DNA of 64,000 nucleotides from Halorussus salinus (GTDB lineage: Archaea > Halobacteriota > Halobacteria > Halobacteriales > Haladaptataceae): assembly GCF_004765815.2 (NCBI RefSeq), contig NZ_ML974127.1, positions 124,001 through 188,000 on the forward strand, in the 5' to 3' direction. Under the pieces are notes generated by a model that was not told where the DNA came from, did not search any database, and saw nothing but the letters and a program-made list of their open reading frames with translations. How positions within the stretch are numbered: the first letter of the stretch is position 1; every line of letters starts with the position of its first letter. A program made the translations under genes and the position numbers. Below are positions 17,352 through 25,132 of the stretch, one piece after another.

Positions 17352-18323
17352 TCAGTCCGCGGTCGCCGAGCGTTCGAGGTCGTAGGTCACGCCGGTCGCC
17401 TCCTCGGAGACCCGCCAGAGGCGGTCGGCGCGGTTCCGGTCGTAGGAGATCTCGCTCGACCGCTGGATTTCGGGCGGGCCGCGCATGTTCAGCAGGCCGC
17501 CGGGACCGACGTACTCCCCGCCCTCGATGTCGTGGGCGCTCGCGGCGTAGAGCATCGGGAGCGCGCCGTCTTCGGCCGACTGGGCGAGGAGGGCGTTCGC
17601 GGCCTTCATCGCCCAGAGCCTGACCGTCGAGTCGCTCATCTCCGGGCCGCGGCGCTGGAGGTTCGTGGCGGCGTAGCCGGGGTGACAGGCAACGCTCGCG
17701 ACCTCGGCGTCCGCGCCGTCCAGCCTGCGCTGAAGTTCGTAGGCGAACAGCACGTTCGCCAGTTTGCTCTGGGCGTAGGCCGCCCACTCGTCGTAGGACT
17801 CCTCGTGGTGGAGGTCCGCGAAGTCGATGTCCCCGCGTTCGTGGACGCCGCTGCTCTGGGTCACGACGCGGGTCCGACCGTCGGTGTTCAGCAGTACGTC
17901 GAGGAGGTGGCCGGTCAGCGCGAAGTGCCCGAGGTGATTGACGCCGAACTGCATCTCGAAGCCGTCGGCGGTCTCGCTTCGGGGAATCGCCATCACGCCC
18001 GCGTTGTTACAGAGGACGTGGAGGTCGTCGTGGGCCGCGCGGAACTCGTCGGCGAACGCCCGGACCGAGTCCAAGTCCGCCAAGTCGAGTTCGGCCACTT
18101 CGAGCGACCCGCGGACGCGCCCGTCGTCCTCGGTGCGGATGCGGCGCTTGGCCTCCTCGCCGCGCTCCTCGCTCCGGCAGGCCATGACGACGTGTGCGCC
18201 CTTCCGGGCGAACGCGCGGGTCGCCTCGTAGCCGAGGCCGCTGTTCGCGCCCGTGACGACCACGACGCGGTCGTCCATCTCCGGCATCTCGGCCGTGGTC
18301 CACTCGCCGCGGTTCCGTGACAT
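17352..18323 (-). CDS. Short-chain dehydrogenase/reductase (retinol dehydrogenase-like)
   Basis: A 323-aa NAD(P)-dependent oxidoreductase of the classical SDR family. The cofactor motif TGANSGLGYEATRAFA is near residue 24, NNAG is in the middle, and the catalytic tyrosine and lysine are in YAQSKLANV near 179-183. The extended C-terminus and HPGYAATNL resemble protochlorophyllide/retinol dehydrogenase-like SDRs common in haloarchaea. The substrate cannot be inferred. It is divergent from the conserved small gene at 18417. Confidence 0.92.
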   Translation of the reverse strand: MSRNRGEWTTAEMPEMDDRVVVVTGANSGLGYEATRAFARKGAHVVMACRSEERGEEAKRRIRTEDDGRVRGSLEVAELDLADLDSVRAFADEFRAAHDDLHVLCNNAGVMAIPRSETADGFEMQFGVNHLGHFALTGHLLDVLLNTDGRTRVVTQSSGVHERGDIDFADLHHEESYDEWAAYAQSKLANVLFAYELQRRLDGADAEVASVACHPGYAATNLQRRGPEMSDSTVRLWAMKAANALLAQSAEDGALPMLYAASAHDIEGGEYVGPGGLLNMRGPPEIQRSSEISYDRNRADRLWRVSEEATGVTYDLERSATAD

Positions 18324-18416
18324 GTACCGGCGTAGGGGCGGGAGCCACAGAAATCCATCGACGGCCGCGACGCGACGGCAAGAACGCCTTTGCTCGTGGA
18401 GTCCTCCGAGTCAGGC

Positions 18417-18836
18417 ATGTCGGACGACGACTCGGAGAACGAACCAGCACTCACGGACGCCGAACAGGATGCCCTTCACGAGATGCAGGTCGGCATCGAA
18501 CACGTTCGCCGGGGGTACGGCCGCCTGTTGGACTGTCACCACGAGGTCGGCCGCGGGATGGACCGCTTCGACGCGGCCCGCGAGACGTTGCGGGAGGCGG
18601 GCCACGACGAACTGGCCGACGAGTTGCGGGACCGCCACCTCCCCTCGGGTGCGGTCGGCGACCGCTGGACCTACGAACTGGTCGAGGAGTTCGAGGCGGG
18701 TCTCCTCACGGCGCTCTCGGAGTTCGAGGAGTCGGCCCGCGAACGACTGGCCGACGGCCAGAACCACGTTAGTGAACGGGAGTACCAGCGCGAGTGGCGC
18801 GACCGGGCCGAGAGCGAAGCGTGGCGCGAGGACTGA
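18417..18836 (+). CDS. Conserved haloarchaeal protein of unknown function, helical
   Basis: A 139-aa acidic protein, starting at MSDDDSENE, predicted to be almost entirely helical with repeated charged and His residues (LLDCHHEVGRGMDRFDAA, LADELRDRHLP). No enzymatic motif or membrane segment is visible. An in-frame ATG nine codons upstream is possible but lies closer to the divergent SDR gene. It resembles small haloarchaeal proteins of unknown function; I do not recognise a named family with confidence. Confidence 0.75.
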   Translation: MSDDDSENEPALTDAEQDALHEMQVGIEHVRRGYGRLLDCHHEVGRGMDRFDAARETLREAGHDELADELRDRHLPSGAVGDRWTYELVEEFEAGLLTALSEFEESARERLADGQNHVSEREYQREWRDRAESEAWRED

Positions 18837-18888
18837 TTCCGGAAGCGCGACGCGAAGACGGAGTCCGGAGGTGCGACGCGAGGAGCGA

Positions 18889-19068
18889 CTACTCGCGGCG
18901 CTCGACGACGAACCCGCGACACTTCGGGCAGACGACCACCGCGCGCTCGGCGAATCTGGCACCGCAGAGCGTGCAGACGTAGTCGCGCGCGTCGTCGGTG
19001 CTGTCGCCCGGTTCGTCGGTTCCACCGCCCCGTCGCCGCCGCTCGGCGAGTCGCCTGAGGAGTCTCAC
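18889..19068 (-). CDS. Small zinc-ribbon protein
   Basis: A 59-aa protein beginning with GTG. A very basic N-terminus (RRLAERRRR) is followed by a short acidic linker and a four-cysteine ribbon, CTLCG then CPKC, close to the C-terminus. It is too short for an enzyme. The likely role is metal binding or nucleic-acid/protein interaction. Start choice is uncertain because the frame stays open upstream. Confidence 0.6.
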   Translation of the reverse strand: MRLLRRLAERRRRGGGTDEPGDSTDDARDYVCTLCGARFAERAVVVCPKCRGFVVERRE

Positions 19069-19203
19069 GTGTGGACGGAAGCCGTCCACGGAGAAAGCAA
19101 TTGCTGACGGACGGCGACTTGTCTGCCCGCTGGCGATTCGAGCTAGGGGCGACCATTGTGGCGACCCGCGGACTTTTGCCCGCTGAGTCCGACTGTTCTC
19201 CCG

Positions 19204-19962
19204 ATGAGCGAAGACGGACGCGGGGACCGAACCGGGGACGCGCCCGGAGGCGAGTCGTCCGGGAGCGGTCGGGAGTCGTCCGGGAGCGGCCGGAACTCCT
19301 CGGACGAGGAGCGCCCGACGCCGCCGACCGACCGCGAGGAGCCGGTCGGCCAGCCAGTCGTGCGCGGCGACGCCGCCGTCGCGGGGCAGGCCGCCGAGCG
19401 GGCCAAGGCCTTCGACCCAACCGACCCCGAGAGCGTCGCGGAGGCCGCCGAGACGGTCGCGTCCTTCGCGGCAAACACTGCCGGAGCCGAGGACAACGTG
19501 TTCATGCTCCGGGGCGCGGCCGCCTGCGCGGCGCTGGTGCGCGGGGAAGGCTCGTACAAGGCGGCCGCCGAGCGCGCGGGCGGCGACGTGACGGTCGCGT
19601 TCATCCGCAAGTGGGCGCGGGTCCACGACCTGCCACAGTCCATCCGGCGCTACGTGGCGATGGGACAGGTCGCGCCGACCGCCGCCAAGCACATCGCGCG
19701 GGTCGGCGGCGAGGACCGCTTCGAACTCGCGTGGGCCGTCCTCGATGGTGACCTGACCGTCCGGGAGGTCCGGTCGGTCGCCAGTTCGGTCAACGCCGGG
19801 ACGCCGGTCGAGGAGGCCCTGTCGGACCACGGCGTTCGTCCCGGCCGCGTCACGCTTTCGCTCCCCTCTGAGACCTACCGGGAACTGCGCCGCGCCGCGG
19901 CGATGGAGGGCAAAGACCCCGAGGAGGTCGTCGCCGAGGCGCTGGACGAGAAGTTCTCGTGA
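19204..19962 (+). CDS. ParB-like HTH and ribbon-helix-helix DNA-binding protein (DUF7119-type)
   Basis: A 252-aa protein. The first 55 residues are a Gly/Ser/Asp-rich disordered segment with a tandem SSGSGR element. Residues about 115-195 look like a ParB/KorB-type helix-turn-helix region (SYKAAAERAGGDVTVAFIRK, then RRYVAMGQVAPTAAKHIARV). The last 35 residues (RVTLSLPSETYRELRRAAA, EEVVAEALDEKF) read as a ribbon-helix-helix. Two DNA-binding modules suggest a chromosome- or replicon-associated binding protein. No parA is adjacent. The ATG at 19204 is chosen because upstream codons are unlike protein sequence. Confidence 0.75.
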   Translation: MSEDGRGDRTGDAPGGESSGSGRESSGSGRNSSDEERPTPPTDREEPVGQPVVRGDAAVAGQAAERAKAFDPTDPESVAEAAETVASFAANTAGAEDNVFMLRGAAACAALVRGEGSYKAAAERAGGDVTVAFIRKWARVHDLPQSIRRYVAMGQVAPTAAKHIARVGGEDRFELAWAVLDGDLTVREVRSVASSVNAGTPVEEALSDHGVRPGRVTLSLPSETYRELRRAAAMEGKDPEEVVAEALDEKFS

Positions 19963-20224
19963 AGTGGGGAAGACGGTCCTGTTGGAACTATGACGCCCCG
20001 GAACTACTAATAGCTCCACCACATCCGACCATTCACACCCTTTCCAACTACCCGACAGCTTAGTCGAACTAAGTTATACCCCCACAAGTCCATTAATCCT
20101 AATTGGCAGATACAGGCCGCCAATACCGATTCTAGATTTAATTCGGTATATTTTCTTTGGGAAAATATCTCGTATTTGCAGGGTGGGGTTTGGCTTTATA
20201 TGTGACATCCCGGAACCACCAGCT
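19963..20224. other. AT-rich intergenic segment
   Basis: This 262-bp stretch is markedly AT-richer than its surroundings. It contains small inverted repeats (CTTAG/CTAAG at about 20049-20064, ACCGA/TCGGT near 20130-20155) and the promoter of the 84-aa gene. No coding sequence is seen. Together with the integrase remnant at 20591 it marks an acquired patch. Confidence 0.5.
20193..20201 (+). promoter_or_regulatory. TATA element of the 84-aa membrane protein gene
   Basis: The sequence GCTTTATAT ends 24 bases before the ATG at 20225, the spacing expected for a leaderless haloarchaeal transcript. Confidence 0.55.
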
Positions 20225-20479
20225 ATGGCACAAGAAATCGCAGTCTTAGTCATCATCGCCCTTGCCGCAGGTGCAGACGGAACGTCTCTGCTTCAGAACC
20301 TCACGACCACTCTCGGACCACTCGCTACGTTTTCAGTAGCACCCATCTCAGTCCCTATTCACATCTACCTCTCCGCTCAGATTTCCTTATTCTCAACTAA
20401 TAGTGACGAAGACGGAGAAGATGAGGACGACGAAGACGACGAGGAACTCAAGGCCGGTGGAGTCGTTATTGAATGGTGA
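20225..20479 (+). CDS. Small membrane protein with acidic C-terminal tail
   Basis: An 84-aa protein with two hydrophobic stretches (IAVLVIIALAAGADG and a segment around TFSVAPISVPIHIYLSAQIS) and a strongly acidic tail (DEDGEDEDDEDDEEL) before a final GGVVIEW. Its base composition is AT-richer than the core genes, and it is next to an integrase remnant, so it is probably accessory. I do not recognise the family. Confidence 0.6.
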   Translation: MAQEIAVLVIIALAAGADGTSLLQNLTTTLGPLATFSVAPISVPIHIYLSAQISLFSTNSDEDGEDEDDEDDEELKAGGVVIEW

Positions 20480-20590
20480 GACAGGTCCGACTCGTCTAAA
20501 TACAAGCTAGAGCGCCTACCGTCGGACGATTTAGCGAAACTCCGAGTAGAGCAAACGAGTACTATCGGAAGCGGTAGCGATTATCGCCAC

Positions 20591-20870
20591 TCAGATGCCC
20601 AGTCGGTAGATGTTGTTCCGGTACAACTCCTTCACGTCCTCGTAGTACGTGTGCAGATACGCGTGAATCGGCTCGTTCATCGACCCCTTCCGCACCGAAT
20701 CACCGCGCATGTACTTCATCAACTCCTCGTTCGCGTTCTACTGGACGTGCCACCACGTCGTGAACCGATGCCGCCCGAAGTGCGACGTGACCGGCTTGTA
20801 CTCCTCTATCTCCCTGACTCTAAATAGAACACTTTCTCCCGCGAGAAGTTGACGAGTATCTGATTCCTCT
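20591..20870 (-). pseudogene. Remnant of a tyrosine recombinase (integrase) C-terminus
   Basis: The minus strand encodes the end of a haloarchaeal phage-type integrase. YKPVTSHFGRHRFTTWWHVQ contains the H-x-x-R box. MKYMRGD follows, then IHAYLHTYY with the presumed catalytic tyrosine and a final NNIYRLGI. An in-frame TAG interrupts it after HVQ. A frameshift near 20813-20825 separates it from an upstream fragment reading NFSREKVFYLESGR. The N-terminal two thirds are missing, so this is a dead fragment of an integrated element. Confidence 0.8.
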
Positions 20871-20879
20871 CGATGGGGC

Positions 20880-22154
20880 CTACTTGAGGAACGCTTTCGC
20901 CGCGTCCGCAAGCACCTCGCCAGCGGTCAGCACCTCGGCCCACCGAATCGTCTCGTCGGGGAAGTGGGCCTGCTCGATGGTCCCCGGTCCGAACATCACG
21001 GTCGGGATTCCGGCCTCGACGTACCAGCGAGCGTCCGCGCCGTAGGTCGCGCCCTGCGGTTCGGTCCGCGAACCGCCGAGGTCGTTCGCCTCCATCGCGC
21101 GCTGGACCGCGCCGACGACCGGTTCGTCGGCGTCGATTTCGGAGGGTTCGAACTGGACCGAAAACCGCTCGAACTCCGGCGGATGGGCGGCCAGCCAGTC
21201 GTCGGCGGCGACCACCTCGGCGAGTCGCTGGTCGAAGGTCTCCTCGACCTCGGCGACGGTCTCGCCCGGCGCGACGCCGATTCGGACCTCGGCGGTGAGG
21301 TCGGCCGGGACCGACGAGGCCCAGTCGCCCGCCTCGACGCGCCCGACGACCACCGGCCACGGGACGGGGAACTCGTCGTAGAGGGGATGGGTCACGGTCT
21401 CGCCGCGCTCGGTTTCGAGGTCCCGGAACGCCCGGCGTATCTCCTCGAAGCGCGGGAGAACGTCCTCGCCGCGCCACCGCGTCGCGGCGTGGGCCGACCG
21501 GCCTTCGAGTCGGAGGCGCTTCATCAGGCTCCCCTCCGCGGCGGTAACGGGCCGCAAGTCGGTCGGCTCGGCGATGATGGCGGCGTCGCGCTCGAAGGGG
21601 TAGGGGTTCGAGAGCGCGGCCGCGGCCGCGCCGACGCCGCCGGACTCCTCGCCGACGACGCTCTCGACTACGACCCGGCCGTCGAGGGAGTTCGGGGCGG
21701 TCGCGTCGAGTTGTTTCGCCGCGAAGACGCAGGCCGCGAGACCGCACTTCATGTCGGCCGCGCCGCGGGCAGTGAGCCGTTCGTCGCCGTCTATCTCGCG
21801 CCACGTCGGCTCGAAGGGGTCGCTCGACCACGACTCGCTGGCGGCCGGGACCACGTCCACGTGGCCGTTCAACACGAGCGTCCGTCCCGCGTCGGGGTCG
21901 CCCAGTTCGAGGAGACCGCCGACAGACGGGCGGTCGGCGACCGGAATCTCGTCGGGGTCGTCCGGGAAGGAGTCGTGGCTGGCCAACTCCTCGGCGTCGG
22001 CGGTCCACTCGTAGGTCTCGAACCCGAGGTCGTCCAGACGCTCGCGGACGAACCGCTGGGCTGGCGCTTCGTTTCGCTCGGTGGTGTCGTACCGGAGTAA
22101 CTCTTCGGCGAACTCCCGCAGGTCGGCGTCCCACTCGCGGGCGAAGTCGTTCAT
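20880..22154 (-). CDS. M20-family metallopeptidase (ArgE/DapE-like)
   Basis: A 424-aa di-zinc amidohydrolase of the M20 family. Visible ligands and catalytic motifs are NGHVDVVPA, ARGAADMKCGLAACVFA, VVGEESGG, an internal dimerisation domain beginning around EGSLMKRLRLEGRSAHAATR, and a late MFGPG segment. Family members hydrolyse N-acyl amino acids or dipeptides; the substrate is not determinable here. The start at 22154 gives a typical N-terminus (LREFAEELLRYDTTERNEAP). It ends ten bases from the integrase remnant. Confidence 0.9.
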   Translation of the reverse strand: MNDFAREWDADLREFAEELLRYDTTERNEAPAQRFVRERLDDLGFETYEWTADAEELASHDSFPDDPDEIPVADRPSVGGLLELGDPDAGRTLVLNGHVDVVPAASESWSSDPFEPTWREIDGDERLTARGAADMKCGLAACVFAAKQLDATAPNSLDGRVVVESVVGEESGGVGAAAAALSNPYPFERDAAIIAEPTDLRPVTAAEGSLMKRLRLEGRSAHAATRWRGEDVLPRFEEIRRAFRDLETERGETVTHPLYDEFPVPWPVVVGRVEAGDWASSVPADLTAEVRIGVAPGETVAEVEETFDQRLAEVVAADDWLAAHPPEFERFSVQFEPSEIDADEPVVGAVQRAMEANDLGGSRTEPQGATYGADARWYVEAGIPTVMFGPGTIEQAHFPDETIRWAEVLTAGEVLADAAKAFLK

Positions 22155-22200
22155 GTCCCGTTCGAGTGACGACGCGGGCGTAAAGCTTCCGAGAAATCCT

Positions 22201-22210
22201 AAACGTTTAA
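22201..22210 (+). promoter_or_regulatory. Candidate box A promoter of tRNA-Lys
   Basis: The AT-rich AAACGTTTAA lies 28-37 bases upstream of the tRNA 5' end, matching the usual archaeal TATA spacing for a stable RNA gene. Confidence 0.45.
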
Positions 22211-22237
22211 CTACGCCCGGTGCAATCGAACGAGTGA

Positions 22238-22350
22238 GGGCTGGTAGCTCAGTTAGGCAGAGCGTCTGGCTTTTAGCACGATTCACCCGGAGATTCCGGA
22301 TGGTCGTGGAAGACACCAGACGGCCAGGGGTTCAAATCCCTTCCAGCCCG
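22238..22350 (+). tRNA. tRNA-Lys(UUU) with a 39-nt intron
   Basis: The acceptor stem GGGCTGG/CCAGCCC (7 bp) with discriminator G, the D arm GCTC/GAGC, the anticodon stem TCTGG/CCAGA and the T loop GTTCAAATC all fold. The anticodon UUU is at 22272-22274. An intron occupies 22276-22314, between positions 37 and 38. It forms a bulge-helix-bulge: 5' bulge UA^G, a 4-bp central helix CUUU/GAAG, 3' bulge AC^A and an outer helix CACGA/UCGUG. The mature length is 74 nt. CCA is not encoded. Confidence 0.93.
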
Positions 22351-22521
22351 CTTCTGCGACGAACGAAGGTGAGGAGCGAAGCGGCCACGACGGGATTTGA
22401 ACGAGACGAGTCGCACGCCCGGAATGGCGCGACGCGCCACACGCCCGGAACGTCTCGGCGTTGTTCAAATCCCTTCCAGCCCGTTTCTGCGACGAACGAA
22501 AGTGAGAAGCGAAGCGGCCAC
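22330..22521 (+). repeat. Direct repeat of tRNA-Lys 3' end plus flank (att-like), with internal inverted repeat
   Basis: Bases 22330-22388 (T-arm and acceptor end of tRNA-Lys plus 38 bases downstream) recur at 22463-22521 with three mismatches in 59. Between them, GGGATTTGAAC at 22392-22402 is the exact inverse of GTTCAAATCCC at 22463-22473, with GAGACG/CGTCTC also pairing. Duplicated tRNA 3' ends are the classical footprint of integrative elements. Here only about 75 bases separate the copies, so any element has been lost. Confidence 0.75.
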
Positions 22522-22526
22522 AGCGT

Positions 22527-22701
22527 GACCGCACAGCACCGCACCGCGAACTGTTGCCGACAAAACGGAGTCTACCGCACCGCCCTGCACAGCACCGCTC
22601 CTCGTCCTCCCCAACCGCCTGCGTTGCTCGCTTCGCTGTGCTACTCGGCCCTCGCGCGGTGGGCGCGGCGCGAACACGCCGCGCCCGCACGCGCCGGGTC
22701 G
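22527..22701 (+). repeat. Dispersed structured intergenic element, family 2, copy B
   Basis: It shares with copies A and C an ACCGCACAGC-rich start, CTCCCCAACC at 22607-22616, the following CCTGCGTT-CTC tract, a GC hairpin and GCGCCGGGTCG at the end. The hairpin here is GGGCGCGGCG (22661-22670) with CGCCGCGCCC (22677-22686). It fills most of the gap between the tRNA-Lys region and the next gene; no coding sequence is apparent. Confidence 0.65.
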
Positions 22702-22815
22702 AACGTGTCGCCAGCGCGCCCCGCCGGTCGTCGAATCGAGCGCCACTGTCGAGAGAACGAAACGCTTTCGCTCGCGGCCCCAAGTCGCAACACGCCCACC
22801 GTCGTATCGTGAGTA

Positions 22816-23946
22816 ATGACCCAGACTCCGGCCTACGAGGTGGTCGTCGTCGGCGGCGGCCCGGCGGGACTCACCACCGCGCTCTACGCGACCCGACTCG
22901 GCCACCGGACCGCGCTCGTCAACCGCGAGGGCGGGCGATACGAGTGGGTCGCGTCGGTCCACAACCTGCTGGGCGTCTCGGAAGACACGTCCGGCGGCGA
23001 GGTCACGGAACTCGGCATCGACCAACTCGAGGAGTACGGCGCGGACTACTACCCCGACGACGTGCGCGAGATAGGGAGTGTCGAACCCGACCAGTCGCCC
23101 GACGCGGCCGACTTCGAGAACGAGAGCGACGGGACCCAGTTCTGCGTGACCGGCGAGAACGTGACGCTCCGGGCCGACCGCGTGGTCCTCGCTACGGGGT
23201 TCACCGACACGCCGCCCAACGTCCGCAATCTCCGGCAGTTCACCGGTCGGGGACTCCACTACTGTCTGCACTGCGACGCCTACACCCTCGGCGACGAACC
23301 CGTCTTCGTCCTCGGGCACGACGACCACGCCGCCGAGATGGCGATGATGCTGTTGAACTTCACCGACGACGTGGACCTCCTGTTGAACGACGAGGAGGCC
23401 ACGTGGAGCGACGACGCGGCCGCGCAGGTCGAGGCCCACCCGGTCTCGGTCGTGGGCGACCGCGTGGACCACGCGTTCGCCGACCGAGCGTCCGACCGCG
23501 CGAGCGACGCCGACCACCGGAACGAGAGCGAGGAGGCCGACCCGTGGCTCGGCGGCTTGGAGTTCGCCGACGGTCACACCCGCGAGTACGGCGGCGGCTT
23601 CGCGGTCTACGGCAAGGAGTACAACAACGAACTCGCCGCGGACCTCGGCTGTGACCTGCGCGAGGACGGAGCCATCGCGGTGGACGACGACCGCGAGACC
23701 AGCGTCTCCGGGGTCTACGCGGTCGGCGACGTGACCCACGGCCAGAACCAGACGCCCATCTCGCTGGGCGACGGCGCGTACGCCGGTATCGCGCTCCACA
23801 AGGACCTGCGCCAGTTCCCCGTCGCGGCCGACGACTTGGACCGCATCGACGACCTCGACGCGCCCGCGATGGCCGACGACCTCCGGGCGCGGATGTGGCG
23901 AGTCCGGGAGGCCGACGACCACGCCGGAATGACTCCCGAGGAGTAG
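22816..23946 (+). CDS. FAD-dependent oxidoreductase, thioredoxin reductase-like
   Basis: A 376-aa flavoprotein with an N-terminal FAD dinucleotide motif (VVVVGGGPAGLTTALYATRL) and the second FAD motif GVYAVGDVTHGQNQTPISLG at the C-terminal side. A redox-type CxxC is present as HYCLHCDAYTL near residue 150. The expected second dinucleotide (NADPH) motif just after it reads LGHDDHAAEMA rather than GxGxxA, so pyridine nucleotide binding may be altered or absent. It is about 60 residues longer than bacterial TrxB, with a charged insertion around residues 215-240. The natural electron donor and acceptor are unknown. Confidence 0.85.
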   Translation: MTQTPAYEVVVVGGGPAGLTTALYATRLGHRTALVNREGGRYEWVASVHNLLGVSEDTSGGEVTELGIDQLEEYGADYYPDDVREIGSVEPDQSPDAADFENESDGTQFCVTGENVTLRADRVVLATGFTDTPPNVRNLRQFTGRGLHYCLHCDAYTLGDEPVFVLGHDDHAAEMAMMLLNFTDDVDLLLNDEEATWSDDAAAQVEAHPVSVVGDRVDHAFADRASDRASDADHRNESEEADPWLGGLEFADGHTREYGGGFAVYGKEYNNELAADLGCDLREDGAIAVDDDRETSVSGVYAVGDVTHGQNQTPISLGDGAYAGIALHKDLRQFPVAADDLDRIDDLDAPAMADDLRARMWRVREADDHAGMTPEE

Positions 23947-23979
23947 CGCCAGTGGCGACGGCGAGACGGGTCGCCGACC

Positions 23980-25029
23980 TCAGAGCGCGTCCAGTGTCGC
24001 GTCGAGGAGTCGCCCCGGCCCCTCCTCGTCGTAGACGTTCCCGGCGGGCAGTCCCCACGCGGCGGACTCCTCGTCGGCGTCGCCCCACGTCGAGAGTGCG
24101 ACGACTTCGGTATCGCCATCCGCCAGCGTCTCGACGGCGGCGACCTCGCGTTCGACGCCCGCGACCGAGAAGCGGTCGAAGTCGGTCCGGCCCTCCCTGC
24201 TCGGGTCGTCCACCAGCACCACGGCGTCGGGGTTCGCACCGTGCAGTAGCGAGAGCGTCACGCCCGAGTAGGCGCGATGAGTCAGCGCGGCTTGCCCCTC
24301 CACGAAGACGACTTCGTGGTCCTCCGCGACCGAGCAGACCAAATCCTCCACGACGCCCGCGGTGAAGTCCGCGGGCACGCGGTCGACGACGACGCCCCGA
24401 TGCGCGCCGACCATGATACCGGTCTGGCCGGTGGCGACCCACCCCGCGTCGAGACCCGCCTCCGTCGCGGCCCGGTAGAGTTCGAAGGTGGTCGTGCGTT
24501 TGCCGACCGCACAGTCGGTACCCATCGTCAGCACCACGTCGGCGTCTACGTCGTCCACGCGGCCGTCGCCAACGCGCAACTCGTCGTCCGCGGGCGGCTT
24601 GCGCACGTCGAACAGGCGGACGCCGAACTCGTCTGCCACGTCGCGCCACTGACAATCCTCCGAGAGGAAGGTGTGCAGTCCGGAGACGATGTCACACCCC
24701 GCCCGCATCGCCCGCTTGATGTCCTCGACCCACTCGTCGGGCAACTCGCCGCCCGCGGGCGCGACGCCGATTACCAGCGCCTCGGCGTCGGGGGCCGATT
24801 CGAGGGCCTCCTCGGTCGAGGAGACCACGGGAACGTCCGGAACGCCCTCCCGGCCGAGTACCTCGGCCGCGTTCTCCCCGGCCTGCGTCGAGTCCACGAC
24901 GGCTCTGGCCTCGAACAGTTCGCTGTGCATCACCACGCCGTTGGCGGTCTTGCCCTCGGTGGTCCCGAACTCGCCCTCCGCGAGGACGACGGCGGGGACC
25001 GGCGCGTCGAAGGCGTCGTAGAGGTCCAT
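23980..25029 (-). CDS. DUF1611 family protein (DgcN-like)
   Basis: A 349-aa cytoplasmic protein of the DUF1611 family. The N-terminal half resembles a Rossmann-like domain (VIGVAPAGGELP). The C-terminal half has a P-loop-like GTDCAVGKRTTTFELYRA near residue 185 and EGQAALTHRAYSGVTLSLLHG. Bacterial DgcN relatives are linked to N-acetyl D-amino acid metabolism and usually sit beside a dipeptide epimerase, which is absent here. The biochemical function remains open. Confidence 0.82.
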   Translation of the reverse strand: MDLYDAFDAPVPAVVLAEGEFGTTEGKTANGVVMHSELFEARAVVDSTQAGENAAEVLGREGVPDVPVVSSTEEALESAPDAEALVIGVAPAGGELPDEWVEDIKRAMRAGCDIVSGLHTFLSEDCQWRDVADEFGVRLFDVRKPPADDELRVGDGRVDDVDADVVLTMGTDCAVGKRTTTFELYRAATEAGLDAGWVATGQTGIMVGAHRGVVVDRVPADFTAGVVEDLVCSVAEDHEVVFVEGQAALTHRAYSGVTLSLLHGANPDAVVLVDDPSREGRTDFDRFSVAGVEREVAAVETLADGDTEVVALSTWGDADEESAAWGLPAGNVYDEEGPGRLLDATLDAL

Positions 25030-25132
25030 GCCGGTTTCGCACGGACGACGCGGCCAAAACCCTACCCCCGTCCATGAGAGGGACCGAGAGACAGCTATTT
25101 AAGCGGGGGTTCCATCTCCTCCACCGAGGCGC

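Noticed and set aside
20591-22521. A single integrated element running from the integrase remnant to the tRNA-Lys repeats
   Set aside because: The core-like M20 peptidase gene lies between them, and the integrase fragment is outside the two att-like copies; they may come from separate events.
22283-22812. Several overlapping ORFs of 70-240 codons around the tRNA-Lys and family 2 copy B
   Set aside because: They cross the tRNA gene or the repeat and have repetitive Arg/Ala/Pro codons; the DNA-level repeat explains them.
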